This document shows positions 1-13,801 of a stretch of 64,000 nucleotides of DNA, in pieces; within the stretch, counting starts at the first letter, position 1, and every line of letters starts with the position of its first letter. The position numbers were made by a program, and so were the translations under genes. Source of the DNA: Erythrocercus mccallii (taxonomy: Eukaryota > Chordata > Aves > Passeriformes > Dicruridae); the NCBI GenBank assembly GCA_013397435.1, contig VZRG01001521.1:1761-65760 (forward strand). Reading direction: 5' to 3'. The notes below the pieces were generated by a model. The model saw only the letters and a list, made by a program, of their open reading frames with translations, was not told the DNA's origin and made no database searches.

Positions 1-270
1 GGCCGCCCCGCTGAGGGTTCGCAGCGGAGGCCCCCCGGGTGCGGCGATGGAACGTGCCCCGGCCGGCCGGGCGTGCCCGGTGTGGTCGTGGGCCTGGTGC
101 AGAAGCAGCGGGGTGGTCGGCGGTCTCCTGTGTCCGGGTTTGTCCGTAGGGAAATCAGCCTGGCAGAATTAGCCCTGAAGAGCCCTCAGGGCGCCCAGGC
201 TCCTGTTAACCCCTTCTGCCGAGCGGGGTGCCTTGAGCATCGCGCCGTCCTCCCTCGCGAGCGCTCATAA
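1..270 (+). promoter_or_regulatory. SOCS5: CpG island, probable SOCS5 promoter and first non-coding exon (cut by window edge)
   Basis: The first 270 bases are strongly GC-rich, with roughly thirty CpG dinucleotides, and then change abruptly to AT-rich DNA after about 270. Such islands mark vertebrate promoters. The next feature downstream on the + strand is the SOCS5 coding exon, which starts with a splice acceptor and so needs an upstream non-coding exon. Assigning this island to SOCS5 is inference from position and from the known SOCS5 structure (non-coding first exon, long intron, one coding exon). The transcription start and splice donor cannot be fixed. The 65-codon open frame at 73-270 has no recognisable product. 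The island could also serve a divergent gene outside the window. Confidence 0.6.
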
Positions 271-3200
271 AAGTTTGCAAGTGGTCTTTATAAGCATCCG
301 ACTCGAAGTTGTGAATGGTTTCTTGAAATTGTAGGAGCAGTAAATCGAGTTATTTCTGCTGTTGTTAACTTTGTACTTCAGTACTTGCACTGAATCACAG
401 TAGCTTAATCCCACGAAATACATTTCTGTCTCTGAATATTTATTTCATCAGGGTTGTGTATCATCTGCTGATGTGGTCTTATGAACCCAGCACGTATAGT
501 CTGTTTCTATTCCCTGAATACTTACAGAATAGTTTTATTTTTTTTCCCCTCTCCTGTAAAGCTTGTTGAAGTTTTCTGCACTGTTTCTGATTGTAAGTGA
601 TAAATTTTATGCTGTTCATCATATGGTTCTGTATCCCATTCTGTGAGTTGTGATCCCTGGCCATGCCACACAAACCAAAGATGCTTTTTCACTGGAGCTA
701 ATTCCAGTATGGTTTGAGAATGTTAAATCCATAGAAATCTTGAGGTGTGATTTATGCAACTCAAGACCTCCTGTTAACAAGTTTGTGCCATTAAAGGCTT
801 TTCACTGAAGATTTCATGTAGCTCTCAGCCTGAGCATAACCCCTGTTACCTTGAATATCCCCAGCTGATGAGTTTGCTGCAGTGAGACATTTGAAAGGAG
901 GCAAGGTTCCAAGTTAGCAACCTCCTACTTCATTCAGTTGTCAGTCTGTAAACCAAGATACTCAAATGGACCTTGTATCGAAGTGATAGCCTCAGCAATA
1001 GAGTTTCTGTCAGAACAGATTAAATTCTTTACATTTTTGTACATGACTATGGCAGAGTGAATTAGCAATACTTCTTGGGCGAATTATTTGTCAATCCAAA
1101 GCAAACTACAGAAAGAGAGAAAACAAACCAATTTTGTGACCTGGTGGACTGTGCTGATGAGATCTGTTCTGATTTTCCAGTTGGTCTAAATGTTCTGCCT
1201 CTATTCTGCTTTTCAGGATTGCATTAGCAATACAAATCAGGCAGTGAATTCAGACAGCTGGATAGCAGTAGCTTGACATGACTTCATGTGTATGAGAGCA
1301 TTGGAAAAATGGCTGAGTTAGTTCTTGGAGGAATATCTAGAATTTCTCTTCTATTGCTCTTTTAATGATGGCAGATACATCTAAGAAAGAGGGAGCAAAT
1401 GGAAGGGATTAGAAATCGGCTGTGTTCTAGCAGAAAGGGTTTTTTTAAAAATCTTTGAAATGTGTGAAACCTGTCACTCTGCAGCAAGGTTCTAGAGAGA
1501 AGACTGACTGTTCTTCAAATTAGACGTTTTTGTGATGGACTTATAACCCAAGATAGTATAACATGCATTTTTGGGGCTCATTTATCATGTTTAGGGATGG
1601 ATTTTAGTCTAATCAAACAATAGTGATGGGTTTTGTTAATAGTTGTAAAGCACCTTGTCCTGTGATAGCTTCCTGCAAAATAGCTCAATTTTTGGTAGAT
1701 ACTTCATGAATTCAGATTACTCCATGTAGCTTCCAGACAGCAATTTTATCTATTCTTAAAATTTAGTTATAAGTGGTGATATTTTATTTACTACTACAAA
1801 GAGTGAAAACAAATGTAAAATATAAACGGGATAACCTTTCGTTTACTAAATCGTACGTTCCTGACTTCATAGATGAAAGAACTTTTGATGTAAAGGCTCC
1901 ATCATAAACTCCTGAAGTACTGATTTTTATTCCAAAGTATTGGAATAGATTGGCTAGTTAAGTAATTCTTGAATAACTGTCTACACAGTTTTACCTTGTG
2001 GTATTTGTGCCTAGAGGCTTCAGGGAGGCACAAGGTTTGGTTGTGTTGAGCAACATGCAGTGCCTAACCTCGGTCTGATCATGGCCTGCACTGTACTGAC
2101 AAGCCCTCTGTCTTCCAAAGATATCCACCTGGTTTAAAAAACACGTTTTGATTTATGGGGTTTGAAGTCTGGAGGATGATCAGTTTTTCTGATATGTTGA
2201 CCTATGCATTAGTTTGAAACAAGCATGCAATTGCTCCATTAAATAAGAAATGCCCTGGAGTGGTATGTATTTGTGTGGTTTGGTTGTTGGACAGCTTATT
2301 TTAATCTTTGAGCTATATCTAGTTAAAATGTTGTATTTAAAATTTAGTAAATGTATGCTATACCTTCTGGAGCCCTTATACTTTGTCAGCTTGATAAATT
2401 AACTTTGACACACTGAATATTTTTTACCAGCTAACGTAGCTGTTAGTTAAGTTAAATAAAGGAGAAGAGCCCACATGCTCTTGCCATGCATACAGCTGGA
2501 CATTTCTGTTAAATTTTTCAACAAAAATGAAATTTTGATTGGTTCTTAAAGCTTCATGAATACACTAATTGGTGAATCATCTAATGTGCAGTTTAGTTTC
2601 AGGAAATATGAAATGGCTCACTAACTTCGTAGTTACAAGATTATGCAGACCTTCTGAAAATCTCAGTAAGAAAATGTGTGCAGTGGTGGTGGTTGATATT
2701 TTTGGCTGTGAGAGAGGTTGGCTAAAATTCAATGCAGTTATGCATAGTCTGCACTAGTTTATGTGGTAGGAACTCACTTGCAGAATTATCTGGAAGGAAG
2801 AAAGAATAATTTTACAGGTTTATCTGCTCTTGGGACCTTATCCAGATTTTGCTGAAGAAGTTTGCATTCAGGAACCTCTTCTGGCTCTGTAACGGGTACT
2901 AAATGTAGTTGCTTTTCACCCTATGTTTTTACAGTGCCGTGGTTGTTGAATTCTTCAGCCTTAATGTTGGACAGCTGCAAAATGTTTAAAGCCTATCTTT
3001 GAAAGATTGGGATAAGAAGGAGGGGGAGATGGAGGCTGGCCCAGATAAATAATACTTCTTGAGGACTCTGAAGTATTTTCTTTATGTAGCCGTATTCAGT
3101 GTGTTCAGGGCTAGCTGGAGACTACTTGATTATGTACTGCATTATCAACTGAAGTATTTAAACCAGTACTCCTTTTTTGTGAAAGTTTGAATCTTTACAG

Positions 3201-6200
3201 TTGTTGAAGAATCCAAGAGCTCAGGAATTTGGTTTTCTTTTTGTTGCAGCAGAATAAGAGGAATTTCAGTGCAGTACGTAATTACTCTGTGTAAACTCAA
3301 GGTTTTTACAACAAGTATTTTCACTGCTGTTGAAGGTTCCTTGACCATTCCTTAAGATACTATTGTATTGCAATACATACTTCAATACCTGTGGTGAGCA
3401 CCAGTTTGTTAGAAGCAGAAACTTTTACAGTCTTTGTAAGTGCTTCAATGATTTCTGACTGAAGCACATTTACGGAGGTGAAATTTGAAGTATTGCTTAA
3501 AAATTGGAGTAGGAGCAATCAAAAATAGTTCTTCTGCAATACTAAAACTGATAACATTTTTATTCCTCCTCAGCAGAATGAATTCTAATAGTAATTCAAC
3601 AGTCAGCCTAGCTCCTAAATGAAATAACTTGGGTCCCATTGCTCAAGACTCAAATGTCAATCATAGGATTAAGAATTGTAATTCTGGGATAAAAAAGTCT
3701 AGCACTTACTACCTAATGTTCTCATTAGGCTAGTAGAGACTCAAGGACTGCATTTGAATGAATTAGGCTTGATCAAGCCTGTGATAAAAACTGATCAAGA
3801 TAATCTCTTAGACTTTTTGGCCTCTAATAACTTTAGCTTGTAGTGGTTGCTTATGCCAGTTTGACTTAATTTTCTTCATGGAGCTTGTCTAGCTGAGGAT
3901 GAACGTGTTTAATGGGGCATCTTTTTCTTTAAAAGAACTTGAACAGGAAACTTCCATCTCAAAGATGTCTCTAACTTCTGATACTTAGAATTTCATCTGC
4001 TTAGGTACATCTGGTTTTATATCAAACTGTATACTCTACCTCTGTACCTTGGGTTTTTGGTTTTGCAGTAAGATGTGTGCAGCACTGTTTGAATTACTGA
4101 CTGATATACTTGTGGAAAAAGTAGTTATTACTAAACTTTGGTTTTGGGGAGCTTTTATGTTTGGCATCTGTGAAGGAGATGTTTTAATAATTTCACTAGT
4201 ACACTAACTCACCAATTTTATCAAAATAATTATTTTTTAAATTTAAAATTTGCTCAAAAAGTTAAAATTTCTATCGAGTTGTCTCTTGCAGAGTTTTTGA
4301 CTTGGTAGATATGATTTCTTATTTGTTGGTCTTATTGATGGCTTGGAAGAGGAAGGTGACAATGTATTTTTAAGCTGTCGAAGAGTTGTGGTGGTAAAAT
4401 TATTAACAGTTAAGATTGAGAGATCTGGCTATGGGGTTATCTTTACTCAAAGAACATTCCTTCAACCAAAAGCTAGCAGTCTGATTGTTTCCAATTTTGC
4501 ATCTCAGATAGGATTATAGCAGGCCGTCCCTGTAGGCTCCACCAAGAGCCATCTCCATATTGTTATGTTATTTACTGCCTGAATCCTCATTAGAATTGTG
4601 GCTGTCTAGTAACAGAATTAAGGAGTCCATCCCTCCCAGGGGAGGGTACCTGACTTTGTTAACATTGATATGATTGTTTTTCCTTGCCTTTTTCTGAAAC
4701 AGTGTGTGGTTTAGGTCTCTGCAATCTCTTGGCAGAGAACCAGGAAAGATGCTCTCAGTGTTCTCGCACTGTGATCATAGTTAATAAAACTTCTGTTTGA
4801 CCTGTCTTAAATTGCATTTGTGTTATTACACACTTTGAGTCCCCAGGTTCTCTGACACAGTTTCTCCATTTTTATTCAACTGGTTCATTTAATCCACACT
4901 GTTCTAATTTCTTTTTTCCTCTGGGTTAGTTGGTAGTGTGTTAAGGGAGACCAACTCTGGGGTGCGTGGCAGGACAGGTGTGTGGTGTTACAGCGGCATA
5001 ATGGTGTTATGTTGTCCCTTCAGACTGCAGTGACTTGTTCTCTCTTAAGTCTCTCTCATCCAGCCACACTCTTAATGTAAGAAAAGTCTCTTGAATCCAG
5101 TGAGCAAAGTTTCTGTTGCCAAGATCTCACTGTGTATTTCAGCAGGTTCTTGCCAGTAGTTCAACTCATTTTGGACATTTGACATGATTTAAAACTTTGG
5201 CAACAAACCTGATCTTCTTTGATTTTTGCTTTTATTTGTTCATAGGACATTGAGACCTAAATGCAGATTGTCACAATGATGGTAGATTGGAATATAAATA
5301 AAATTTAAAGTTTCGGTATCAAACCAGCTTTATGTTCAAAAATGTGTGTGGTTTATCCATAGAAGAAGTTCCTCATATTTATTGTTCTTAAGGTCTGGTC
5401 AACTTATTTATGGAAACAAGAACTTTGACAACAGCAGCTCTAGTTCTTACAGATATAAAACAGATTACCTGTCATAATTTAGATTTAAATTATGAGGTTG
5501 AAATTACTGATTGTATAGTATATCCTGGAGAATGCAGAAGTACTACTTCTGGGTTTAAAACACTGAACTGCGCAGTACTGACTCTGGAAGAAGATATCAG
5601 GACTGTGTGAAAAAAGAGTTCACCTGTTCTTGTATTCTCTGCTCAGCAGCATGTATTGGCCAGACAGGCTTTTTATTAGGTGTACCCTGTGATGGTCAGG
5701 GCTATTCTTATGTTACATCCCATTACTGTATTTCAGGAGCGTGTCGTCTGCCTGTTAGTATTTGCTGACATGATTAGCATATAGCCTGGTTTGGCAATTA
5801 AATTCTGTCCTATCTGGATAAAGACATTGTAATTGTTGGTTCCTTTCCATAACTTAGTTCTTTTTAGTTGAGAATGTTTGAAATGGTCTTTTTCAGAAAA
5901 TCTGGCTTTATACTTGACACTTAGCATAATGTGCACTGGTAAAGTTGTAGAAATACTGATTTTTTTTTTAACCCCTATTCATTTAATCTACTCAAGAAAG
6001 AAATTTCATTTCTTGTTCTTTATGAGAAGGATAACTTAGCAATTAGTCTTCCAGTATGACAATTCCAAAATAAATTCTCTTACGTCTTCTGTGGTTCTTT
6101 CATGTCTCAAATTGTTTCCAAGTTCAGTTAAACTACACAGTAGTCTATATTATAGAGGTATTTTTATTGAATTGTACGTTTATTTTAGTAAACACACAGA

Positions 6201-9200
6201 CTCTTTCAGATTGACCTGATCATCTTCTGTTTCCCTTTGCTGGAACTAAAATGATAAAATCTGGGAATCAGTCAAAAGTTTTAATTTTTACAGTACTGAA
6301 ATAGTTCTGGTGTCAGAAGTGAGAAGGCTGTTTTGCCTCAAGAGCCTGTATTGCCCAGTATCAGTTCTCATGTGCAGATGATATGGTTTTGTTTACTCAA
6401 ATTCATTGGGGTCTGAAGCATTTGTTGGAGGGTTTAGCACTTCTGTTGGTAGAATTGTTAGTCCCCATGTGCATGCAACATGGTTTTGTTCTCTCAAACT
6501 CCTTTAGGAGTGAATTGTCTGTTAAAGAAATTTCAGTGGTTTTGTCAGAATGATTGTGACTAACATTCACAACTATCAAGTAATTGCACTCATCCGTAGC
6601 TCAGAGTTGCTTATGTGGGTGACTGATGACCACTGCATTGAACAAATTTTGTATTTTGATATTTGTCCAACAGTTGTGAATAGGTTTGGTGCCTTAAGAT
6701 CCAGATCCAGACCAGTGGAGCAACAGGTGTCCGAAATAGTAGTAGGCATTTTGTATCTTAGATCAAGGTTTGGGCTTAGATTCAGTATGGCACTAGTTTT
6801 GGAAAAACACTGTGTTCTCTAGCTCTGGATAATTCAGGGAAAACTGACTTTTTGTTGATTGAACTTAGTCTTGCTTTCAGATCAGAAGCTGGTTTCTAGG
6901 GGCTGGCTCTTAAGAAGCCTGAAAGTTTGGAATGTCCTGGGTTTGAGTGTTGTTTGGTTTGTCCCTTCCCCACATCTGTTGATCTGTGTTGTATTTTTTG
7001 GTGACTGTTTAGCTTTTTTCACAACTGGTTTTGGTCAGAATTTTAAGAATGGAAAAAAATAGCAATGTACCATTGGTTATCTCTTTGACAGTACCTATAT
7101 TTAAGTATATATGGAAATTGTTGCTAGTGTGGTCTTTAGAAACTTTACAGCCCTTTTTCAGCAATAGAGTTTATATGGGTAGAAGATATTCTCCTGGAGT
7201 ATCATAGATGACAATAGATAGCAGTAACTGCAAATCTTCAGCTTATTTCATAAATGGTTTTTAAGATTGAAATTATTTTGGTTTTAGTCCTCGAAGTTCT
7301 TGCTTATAGGCTCAAAAATTATCACATTATGAAACCACTTCTTTTTTTTTCAGTTATGCAAATAATTCAGTAGAAGCAAAAACTGCAGAATGTCTACATA
7401 GTGCATGAATTCTATATTTTTTAAGCATTAGTCAAATATGAAATGTTCATCAATTTTGCACCATGATAACCAAATTGTCTCAATGCTAGTAAAATTAATG
7501 TGGCATACTAATAGTATATCTGTGCATGGTTGAGGAATGTGTGATCCTTGTACTTGCTTTAAAGCCTGTAATAAGTGAAAAGAATCTTGATTTGACAGTT
7601 TCATTGACAGTGGTATGTGCAATTTCACACAAGTTTCTTAATAGGACACTTCCAGTGGTGTTTTCTGTTTTCTGAGAAATATATACACTACGATTTTTGG
7701 GCTTACTTTGTTCATAATTGCAGAGAGCAGTGAGTAAAACAAACCTGAAAACTGTAGAGGAAAGAGAATGTTATATAAGGAGATAAAATGCCATGCAGTT
7801 AATGATTTGTTCTTTACTATGAAATTTCATAAAGTCATATTTCTCCTTTTTAATAATAATGCTTTTTTTGACAGAAGTTTGATACTACAAAGATGAGCAA
7901 AGCAGAAGTTCTGCCCTTTTTGTTATGCAGTACAACTCTAGAAGGAGAATGTTCAGGGTCCGTTCTCAGTTTTCCCCTGTAAACTCACCACTTGTATCTC
8001 ATTTTCTGGGTTCTCACAAATGCTGCACTTGGTTTCTTCTTTTACTCATAGACTTGCTTTTCTTCGTACTATTAAGTTGTAGCTCGAATGCCAGAAAATC
8101 TACTTTGCAATTTAATTTTGGCTGACTTGAAGAGGGTCAGTAATTATAGTTACTGTTTCCAGCAAGTTGAGTTTTTCCAGAGGTATTTTTATGAAGAATG
8201 TGACTGTGGATTAATTGAACATAAAAATGAGTCAAAAACTTTCTTCTGCCAAAGGCAAATATAGGAGTAGGTGCTAGTAAGGTTTTCAAAACTGTTACCT
8301 AGGTAATTTGTAGATGTAGTGTGAGTTGTTGCCCAAAGAAGTATAAAACTGATTTAATTTATTGAGAAAGTTACTGGAGTACAGCTTACCTATAAAATAG
8401 ATAGCAATTCTCTGCAGGTTTTTTCATTTTCACTCTTACAAGCAAATTGATGTTGAGATAGTTTTAAAACCTGCTGCCAGGCTTCCTGTCAACGGTAAGG
8501 TCATCTCTAAAGCATGGTACCCTGTCTTTTTTCAAGTTATTCTAAGTTCAGAGAGGACATTAAGTTAGCATTTGTTGATGTAAGAATATTCTGACATCAT
8601 GGATGACATATCTAACAGAACTTCTCTTCTGCCTTACTTGTTTATGTGCCTTCCTTTAGCGTCTGGAGAGGCTGAAGAAGCAACAGTGGTGCTCTGAGGC
8701 AGCAGGATGACGTACTTTAGTCATGCAATAGCATCTAAGAGTACTCAGCTGATGCCTCTCTTCTGAATGATGTTTACTTCTGTGGTTTCATTAATCACTG
8801 TAAGTTTTCCTAATGCCCAGGATGCACTTTTCTTTTATAAAAACATCATAGTATCACTATAAGGAATGATCCAAAGGGAAACGTTTTGCAAACATAGAGG
8901 AGTTTGTTGTTAGCATGGAAAAATAGTCTTGGTCTTTGCTGTTGGAAACCCTTGTGATTTGTATATAGGAATTGTGGTGTTACAGATACAGCTACATATG
9001 AAAATATTCTGGTCTTTGATTTGGGACAGTGATGAAAGCCAAATCTGGAAAAGAATGTCAATGTACAAAGTTAACTCTCTATTACAAAATCTCACTAGAT
9101 GGGCCTACGTAGCTGAATCCAGTGCTCCTAATCTTTGCTTCCTACTCATTTAGCTTTGCGTGTGTATTTTTTCTTTTTAATAATTTGGACTTGAACTGTG

Positions 9201-9700
9201 TATTTAGCTCTGAAGGGAAGTGATGCCTCTATGCAGGAGCTGAGGCTGGGCCCAAATAAATTATGTGTAGAAAGTTGCTACTCAAAAGGCTTTGCACAAA
9301 TGTACCTGTCCTATGTGTGCAGGAGTCAAGTAGACAGGGGTGAACTGTGTATTTATATATAACTATAACTATAATAATAAATACAACTGCTTGTTGTGTG
9401 GGAGTAGACAGAAAGAAGACAGACTTGAGCCTCCTTGGTGAGGAGCAGCAGCCATGGAATGTATCATGAAGTGAGGGAAGTGGAGTTCTGTGTCATCCCT
9501 GCTGAGCTGAAGTTGGCAGTGTGTTGGCAGTGGCACAACCACAGGCGCTGTGGTGCCAAACTTGTGTGCGATCCCTGGGCTGTAACACAGTGCCAGCCTG
9601 GTGAAAGAATTATTTCTGCTTCTGCATCTTTCTCCCTTCTCATCAGGTAGAAAGGACACGTGACCATGGAAATCTGTTGTGGGAATATGTTAAATCCTTG
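271..9700 (+). other. SOCS5 first intron, 5' part (non-coding)
   Basis: This is AT-rich DNA with only short, unrelated open frames in all six frames and no recognisable protein exon. It is read as the 5' part of the long SOCS5 intron because it lies between the CpG island and the acceptor at 28127. A diverged tandem duplication with a period of about 97 bases lies near 6369-6520. The stretch 9431-9700, just before the CR1 copy, is less AT-rich but matches nothing I recognise. Confidence 0.6.
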
Positions 9701-10090
9701 CATCCAGAGGTGGGCAACAAAGCTGGTGCAGGCCTGGAAGCAATGTTCTTTGAGGAGCAGCCATGGGCTTTGGCCTTGTCTAGTTTGGAGAAAAGGAAAG
9801 CTGAGCATGACCTCTGTACAGCTCCCTGAGGAAGGGAAGTGGAGAGGGAGGTCCTGAGCTTTTCTCACTGGGATCCAGAGATGGGATGTGTGGGAATGGT
9901 TCAAAGCTGCTCTAGGGCAGGTTCAGACTGAACATTGGGAAGCATTTCTTCAAACACTGGAACAGGCACCCTAGGGAGGTGGTTGATGCCCCAAGCCTGT
10001 CAGTGTGTTTAAAACATGCTTTGAATTGGTCAGGCAGTTGGACCAGGTAATTATTATAGGTCCCTCTCAGCTGAAATATTCTATTCTACA
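9701..10090 (+). mobile_element. CR1 LINE fragment, 3' end
   Basis: This is a 5'-truncated CR1 (chicken repeat 1) non-LTR retrotransposon copy in + orientation. It follows the CR1 3' region in order: the gcaacaaagctggtg segment, gaacattgggaagcatttcttcaa, the ggaacaggc...gggaggtggt block, a ttggaccaggtaatt block, and the end ggtccctctcagctgaaatattctattct. It is degraded, with no usable reverse-transcriptase frame. Its divergence suggests an old insertion in the intron. Confidence 0.9.
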
Positions 10091-13000
10091 GAACAAACAA
10101 GCTAAAAAAAGGCCCCAACAACAAAAAACCAGTAATTAGACAAAGGTAACTTTGTACCAAGTGTAGCTGTGTTCAAAGATGTTTCAGTTTTAGGCTGCTC
10201 ACATCATGATACTTCAGATAGCTCACAATTGCCCATAGTGGTAGTTGAACAATAGTAACTGGATGTAGAGAGTTAATGGCTATGGCTGTTTCTGGTTTTA
10301 TTTATATGTGATTTGAATTTAAATAGAATGCCCAGGACTGCTTGTAAGAGAATCAGAAAAGTGAAGAAAAAACTCTCCTGGTTGTATTTTCTTACAGTTG
10401 AGGTGGGGTTTTTCCTCTCTTCACACTCTTTGAGGGGTCTTATCTTGTCCATATGTACTTTAGCTCCTGCTTACTGTAGGCCTAAAAGTTCTCTATTTTC
10501 AGTATTAATTTAGAGAATATTGTCTTTGTATATGCCCATGTTGCTTCACTTTCTTGTTCGGTCTCTTAGGATGGAGTATGCCATTCTATGAGATCAATGC
10601 GGTGAAGTTTTCTAGTTGAATGTCTCTGAGGCTTGCAAAGGTCACTCTAATTTATCTTCAGATTTTTTCTGGAGAAAACAAGATGGCATAGAGTGTTAAT
10701 GTTACCTGATCTCAATGAGTAAACAAGCAATTAGAATTTTTAGGAAGAAAGATAGTAGTATGTTTTATTTGTGTTTGCTGGCTCCATCCTATGCTGTCAT
10801 TTCACTGAACCTGACATTGGTCATCATACAAATAACTTTGAGGGTGTCTAGCTGTTCACCCAGCAGTTTGCAAAGTCAGAATGGACAATATGAGTGGTTT
10901 GATTTTGTATCATTGACAAAGCATCCTATTTTGTTATGCAGCTGTAAACCTCTGTAACAAAGAGCATTGCTACTTAAGTGAAAATCAGAGTTCACATGAG
11001 TCATTGTTCCCACTGGTATTCTTCCTTCATCTGTTTCTTCTAGAGATAATAGGAAGTGTTGGATATATTCATCATTTATAACTTTCCTGATCTCTAATCT
11101 TCTGGACCGAAATACTTCAGGCCTTTTCTTCATCTTGAGTTTAATTTTCTTTAAAGCTTTTTGCCAAAATTCTTCATCTAGAACTAGAGTAATTGTGCCA
11201 CTTTTTAATGTCAGTCTCTACTTTGAAATATTGTAGTACACCTCTGAACTGGAACAACTACATGAAGTTTGTCAGTGGGCAGCCTCTGGCTGAGCAGTAT
11301 TTTTTAAATTTTGCATTAAAATGGAGCAAATTCTCTTCTTGAAAATTTCTGCTCTAGACATGGCAGTTTTTTGGTTTGGTTTTTGTGGGGTACCCTGGAG
11401 ACTGCATTCTGTATGCTCAGCAGGATTTTTCTTTCAAGTACATTTTTGGGCTGCAATAAGCTGTGCAAAGCATGGGAGTGAGAATTGTTTCAAGTTAATT
11501 AGGGGATTGGAGAGGGTCCTATGGCACAAAGCCAGCTGGGAAATCTCTGAGATAGCCTTGACACATGTCAGCTCCAGAATCATGCACTTGTTCCTCCTCC
11601 TTTCCTGTCCCGTCAGCTCTGCAATATCTCCAGGCTCCCAGCAACACTGGTATTATGACTGTGATTTTTACTGTGTTAAGACTCAAGAGAAGTTGTATCC
11701 ATACTGGGCTAAAGCTTGGCTTCTTCTGTATCTGAATACCTTTGTTACTTCTGAACAGAGCAAGGATGTCACTCACCACACATGTAACCTTTGGTTGTAA
11801 GGCAGGGTGCTCAGTCACTTCCCACAAGCAGGGTGTATGCATTTGGTCAGGACTGATTGCTGTGACAGCCAAAAAAAGCTCAATAGGATTCTTCAGAGAC
11901 CTTCACAGACCAAATCTCAAAAGATTACTGGGCCAATAAACCTAAAGGTATTTTTCTTTAGGAGTTCCAAACCAGAGCAAGTTTGTCTGAACTTTTGTAA
12001 GAATAGCAGAAGATAATGCCACACAAAGGCTGCACTGCCTGAATTTATAAAATGAGGAGGTGGCTTTTTAAAGATGGCCAAAATGTAACATTTTTTGACA
12101 TTTTTTCTGCAACAGCTTAGACTTTGAAGAACTATGTTAGGTAGCTACTCAGCCTATGAAATTCTGACCAAATCAGAAAGCTACAGAAAGCAATTGAACG
12201 TGTCCGATGATGGGAAACATTAGGTGATAGTAAATAAATTATTTTCTAACAAGGAAAAAGAAAGAAAAATATTTTCAGAAGCGTGTCCCTCCTATTGGGA
12301 AAAGACTTAGGGACCACCAAGTAGATTGACTTCCTTTGCTGTTTTTAAGGTGGCTCGTTTAAACTTTAAGTAAGATGGCCTTGCCTGTTGACACAGTACA
12401 GCTGCAAGTTTCTTTTTTAAAATGCTTTTGCCCTGTAGCAAAATATATGCCAATTATGTAGACACTTGCAGCTGTGTGAGAGAACTTTACCAGAGCTTCA
12501 TTGCTGTGCTTTCTCTGAACCAGCAGCAGAGCCCACTGTGGCAGTGTCAACTTGTTGGGAAGTTGGTACCTGCTGGATGGGTGTTCCAGTCTGGCTGCTT
12601 ATCAGAACTCTTATGAAGATAAATAATTTTTCTTCAAATCGTGACAGATTTTAAGTTACCTGCAAGTTAATTTTGTATGTTTGTATGCCACTGCTGCCAG
12701 TACAATCAGAATTTTATAGCCTTGTGTACAGTCAAACATTAGGCAGTGTTGTTGGGGTTTTCCTTCCCTCCCTCCCTCCCTCCCTCAAGAGGCAGACTCC
12801 TGCCAATCTGTAGCAGAAGAGGTCGAGATCTCTGAACTTGCACAACTGGTTTTAGTTATTTGGACCCTTCAACTTCGTAGAATGGTTCGAAGGGTGCTCA
12901 AGTTGTGACTGATCATGAGTATTTTAAGAAAAATTCTTAGTTTTCATCTATTTTTGAATCTAGAATTTGGAATTCTCATTCTTGTGATCACCACGCTTGT

Positions 13001-13719
13001 TTTTCTTCAGGAATTCCTGGCCACTGTGACCGTAGCTAGATGTGGAAACTGCCATGTCTCATAATGACAACTTTTTTATTTTTAACATCAAGAATCAAAT
13101 TATGGAGGATACTTAAGGATCACAACTTCCTGAACTCATTTATTGAACAGATTGTTCCTGCACTCTTGAAATATTCCTGTGCTTTATAAAAAATACCAAA
13201 AAATTGTCTGGTCTTTCAAGTAGCAATTGAACCATCTTTCTGAAAAATAAATATTAATATTTCTTGTATTTCTATATTAATAGTTTTCCCTGTTAACAGT
13301 GTTACAGTTCCTGATCTTCTGAAGGGTACAGTGTTTTTCTAGATGAGTGTTAGTCTTGAAGCTAAATTTTAGTTTTTGCTTTACAATTAAGACTTTGATT
13401 TAATCTTTCATTTAATAAAACATGTTTCACGTTATAAGGACAATCTGGGTTAACATTAAGGAGTAGGTTTCACAGAAATGGCTAAACCAGTATTAACTGC
13501 TCACTGCTGTTGGTAGACATGGTTCTTTTCCCTTCCTCTCTTTACATAAGACTGCAGAGTCTCCTACCTTTATCTATCACTTGTCTCTTCTGGTTTCTTT
13601 TTTCCTCATTGAAGGGCTATTTGTCCATCAATTAGCTTGTGGTGAAAAGGGAGGTCAGATGAATGTTGGAACTGATGCAAAGGGATGGGAGGGGGAAGTC
13701 AGAATATCCCTTGTTGTTA
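10091..13719 (+). other. Intronic DNA without genes
   Basis: This is AT-rich intron sequence between two CR1 fragments. Open frames are short and mutually overlapping. The 159-codon frame at 11321-11800 has low-complexity aromatic and Cys content and resembles no known family. A CCCT microsatellite lies at 12764-12786. No RNA gene is evident. Confidence 0.6.
12764..12786 (+). repeat. (CCCT)n microsatellite
   Basis: A short pure run of the tetranucleotide CCCT, about five units, sits in an otherwise AT-rich part of the intron. It is polypyrimidine on this strand. Confidence 0.9.
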
Positions 13720-13801
13720 CAGAGTCCCAGAATAGGTAAGGTTAGAAGGAAAGGTCTGCAGTGATGATCTGGTCCAATCTCCCTGCTCAAGCAGGGTAAG
13801 C
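13720..13801 (-). mobile_element. CR1 LINE 3' end fragment, reverse orientation
   Basis: The + strand reads as the reverse complement of a CR1 3' terminus. It starts with an agagtcccagaat segment, then a ggttagaaggaaaggtc segment, then the gatctggtccaatctcc block, and ends with ctgctcaagcaggg. Only about 80 bases are clear. Sequence beyond 13801 may be an older continuation but does not match convincingly. Confidence 0.85.

Noticed and set aside
9464..9904. 146-codon minus frame overlapping the first CR1
   Set aside because: It is antisense to a degraded CR1 copy plus unassigned flank, with no recognisable domain.
11321..11800. 159-codon plus frame in the intron
   Set aside because: It is rich in Trp, Cys and aromatic residues as expected of random TG-rich sequence. 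An overlapping minus frame of similar quality exists.
12883..12889. ggttcga, resembling a tRNA T-loop/B-box
   Set aside because: No A-box, acceptor stem or cloverleaf pairing around it.
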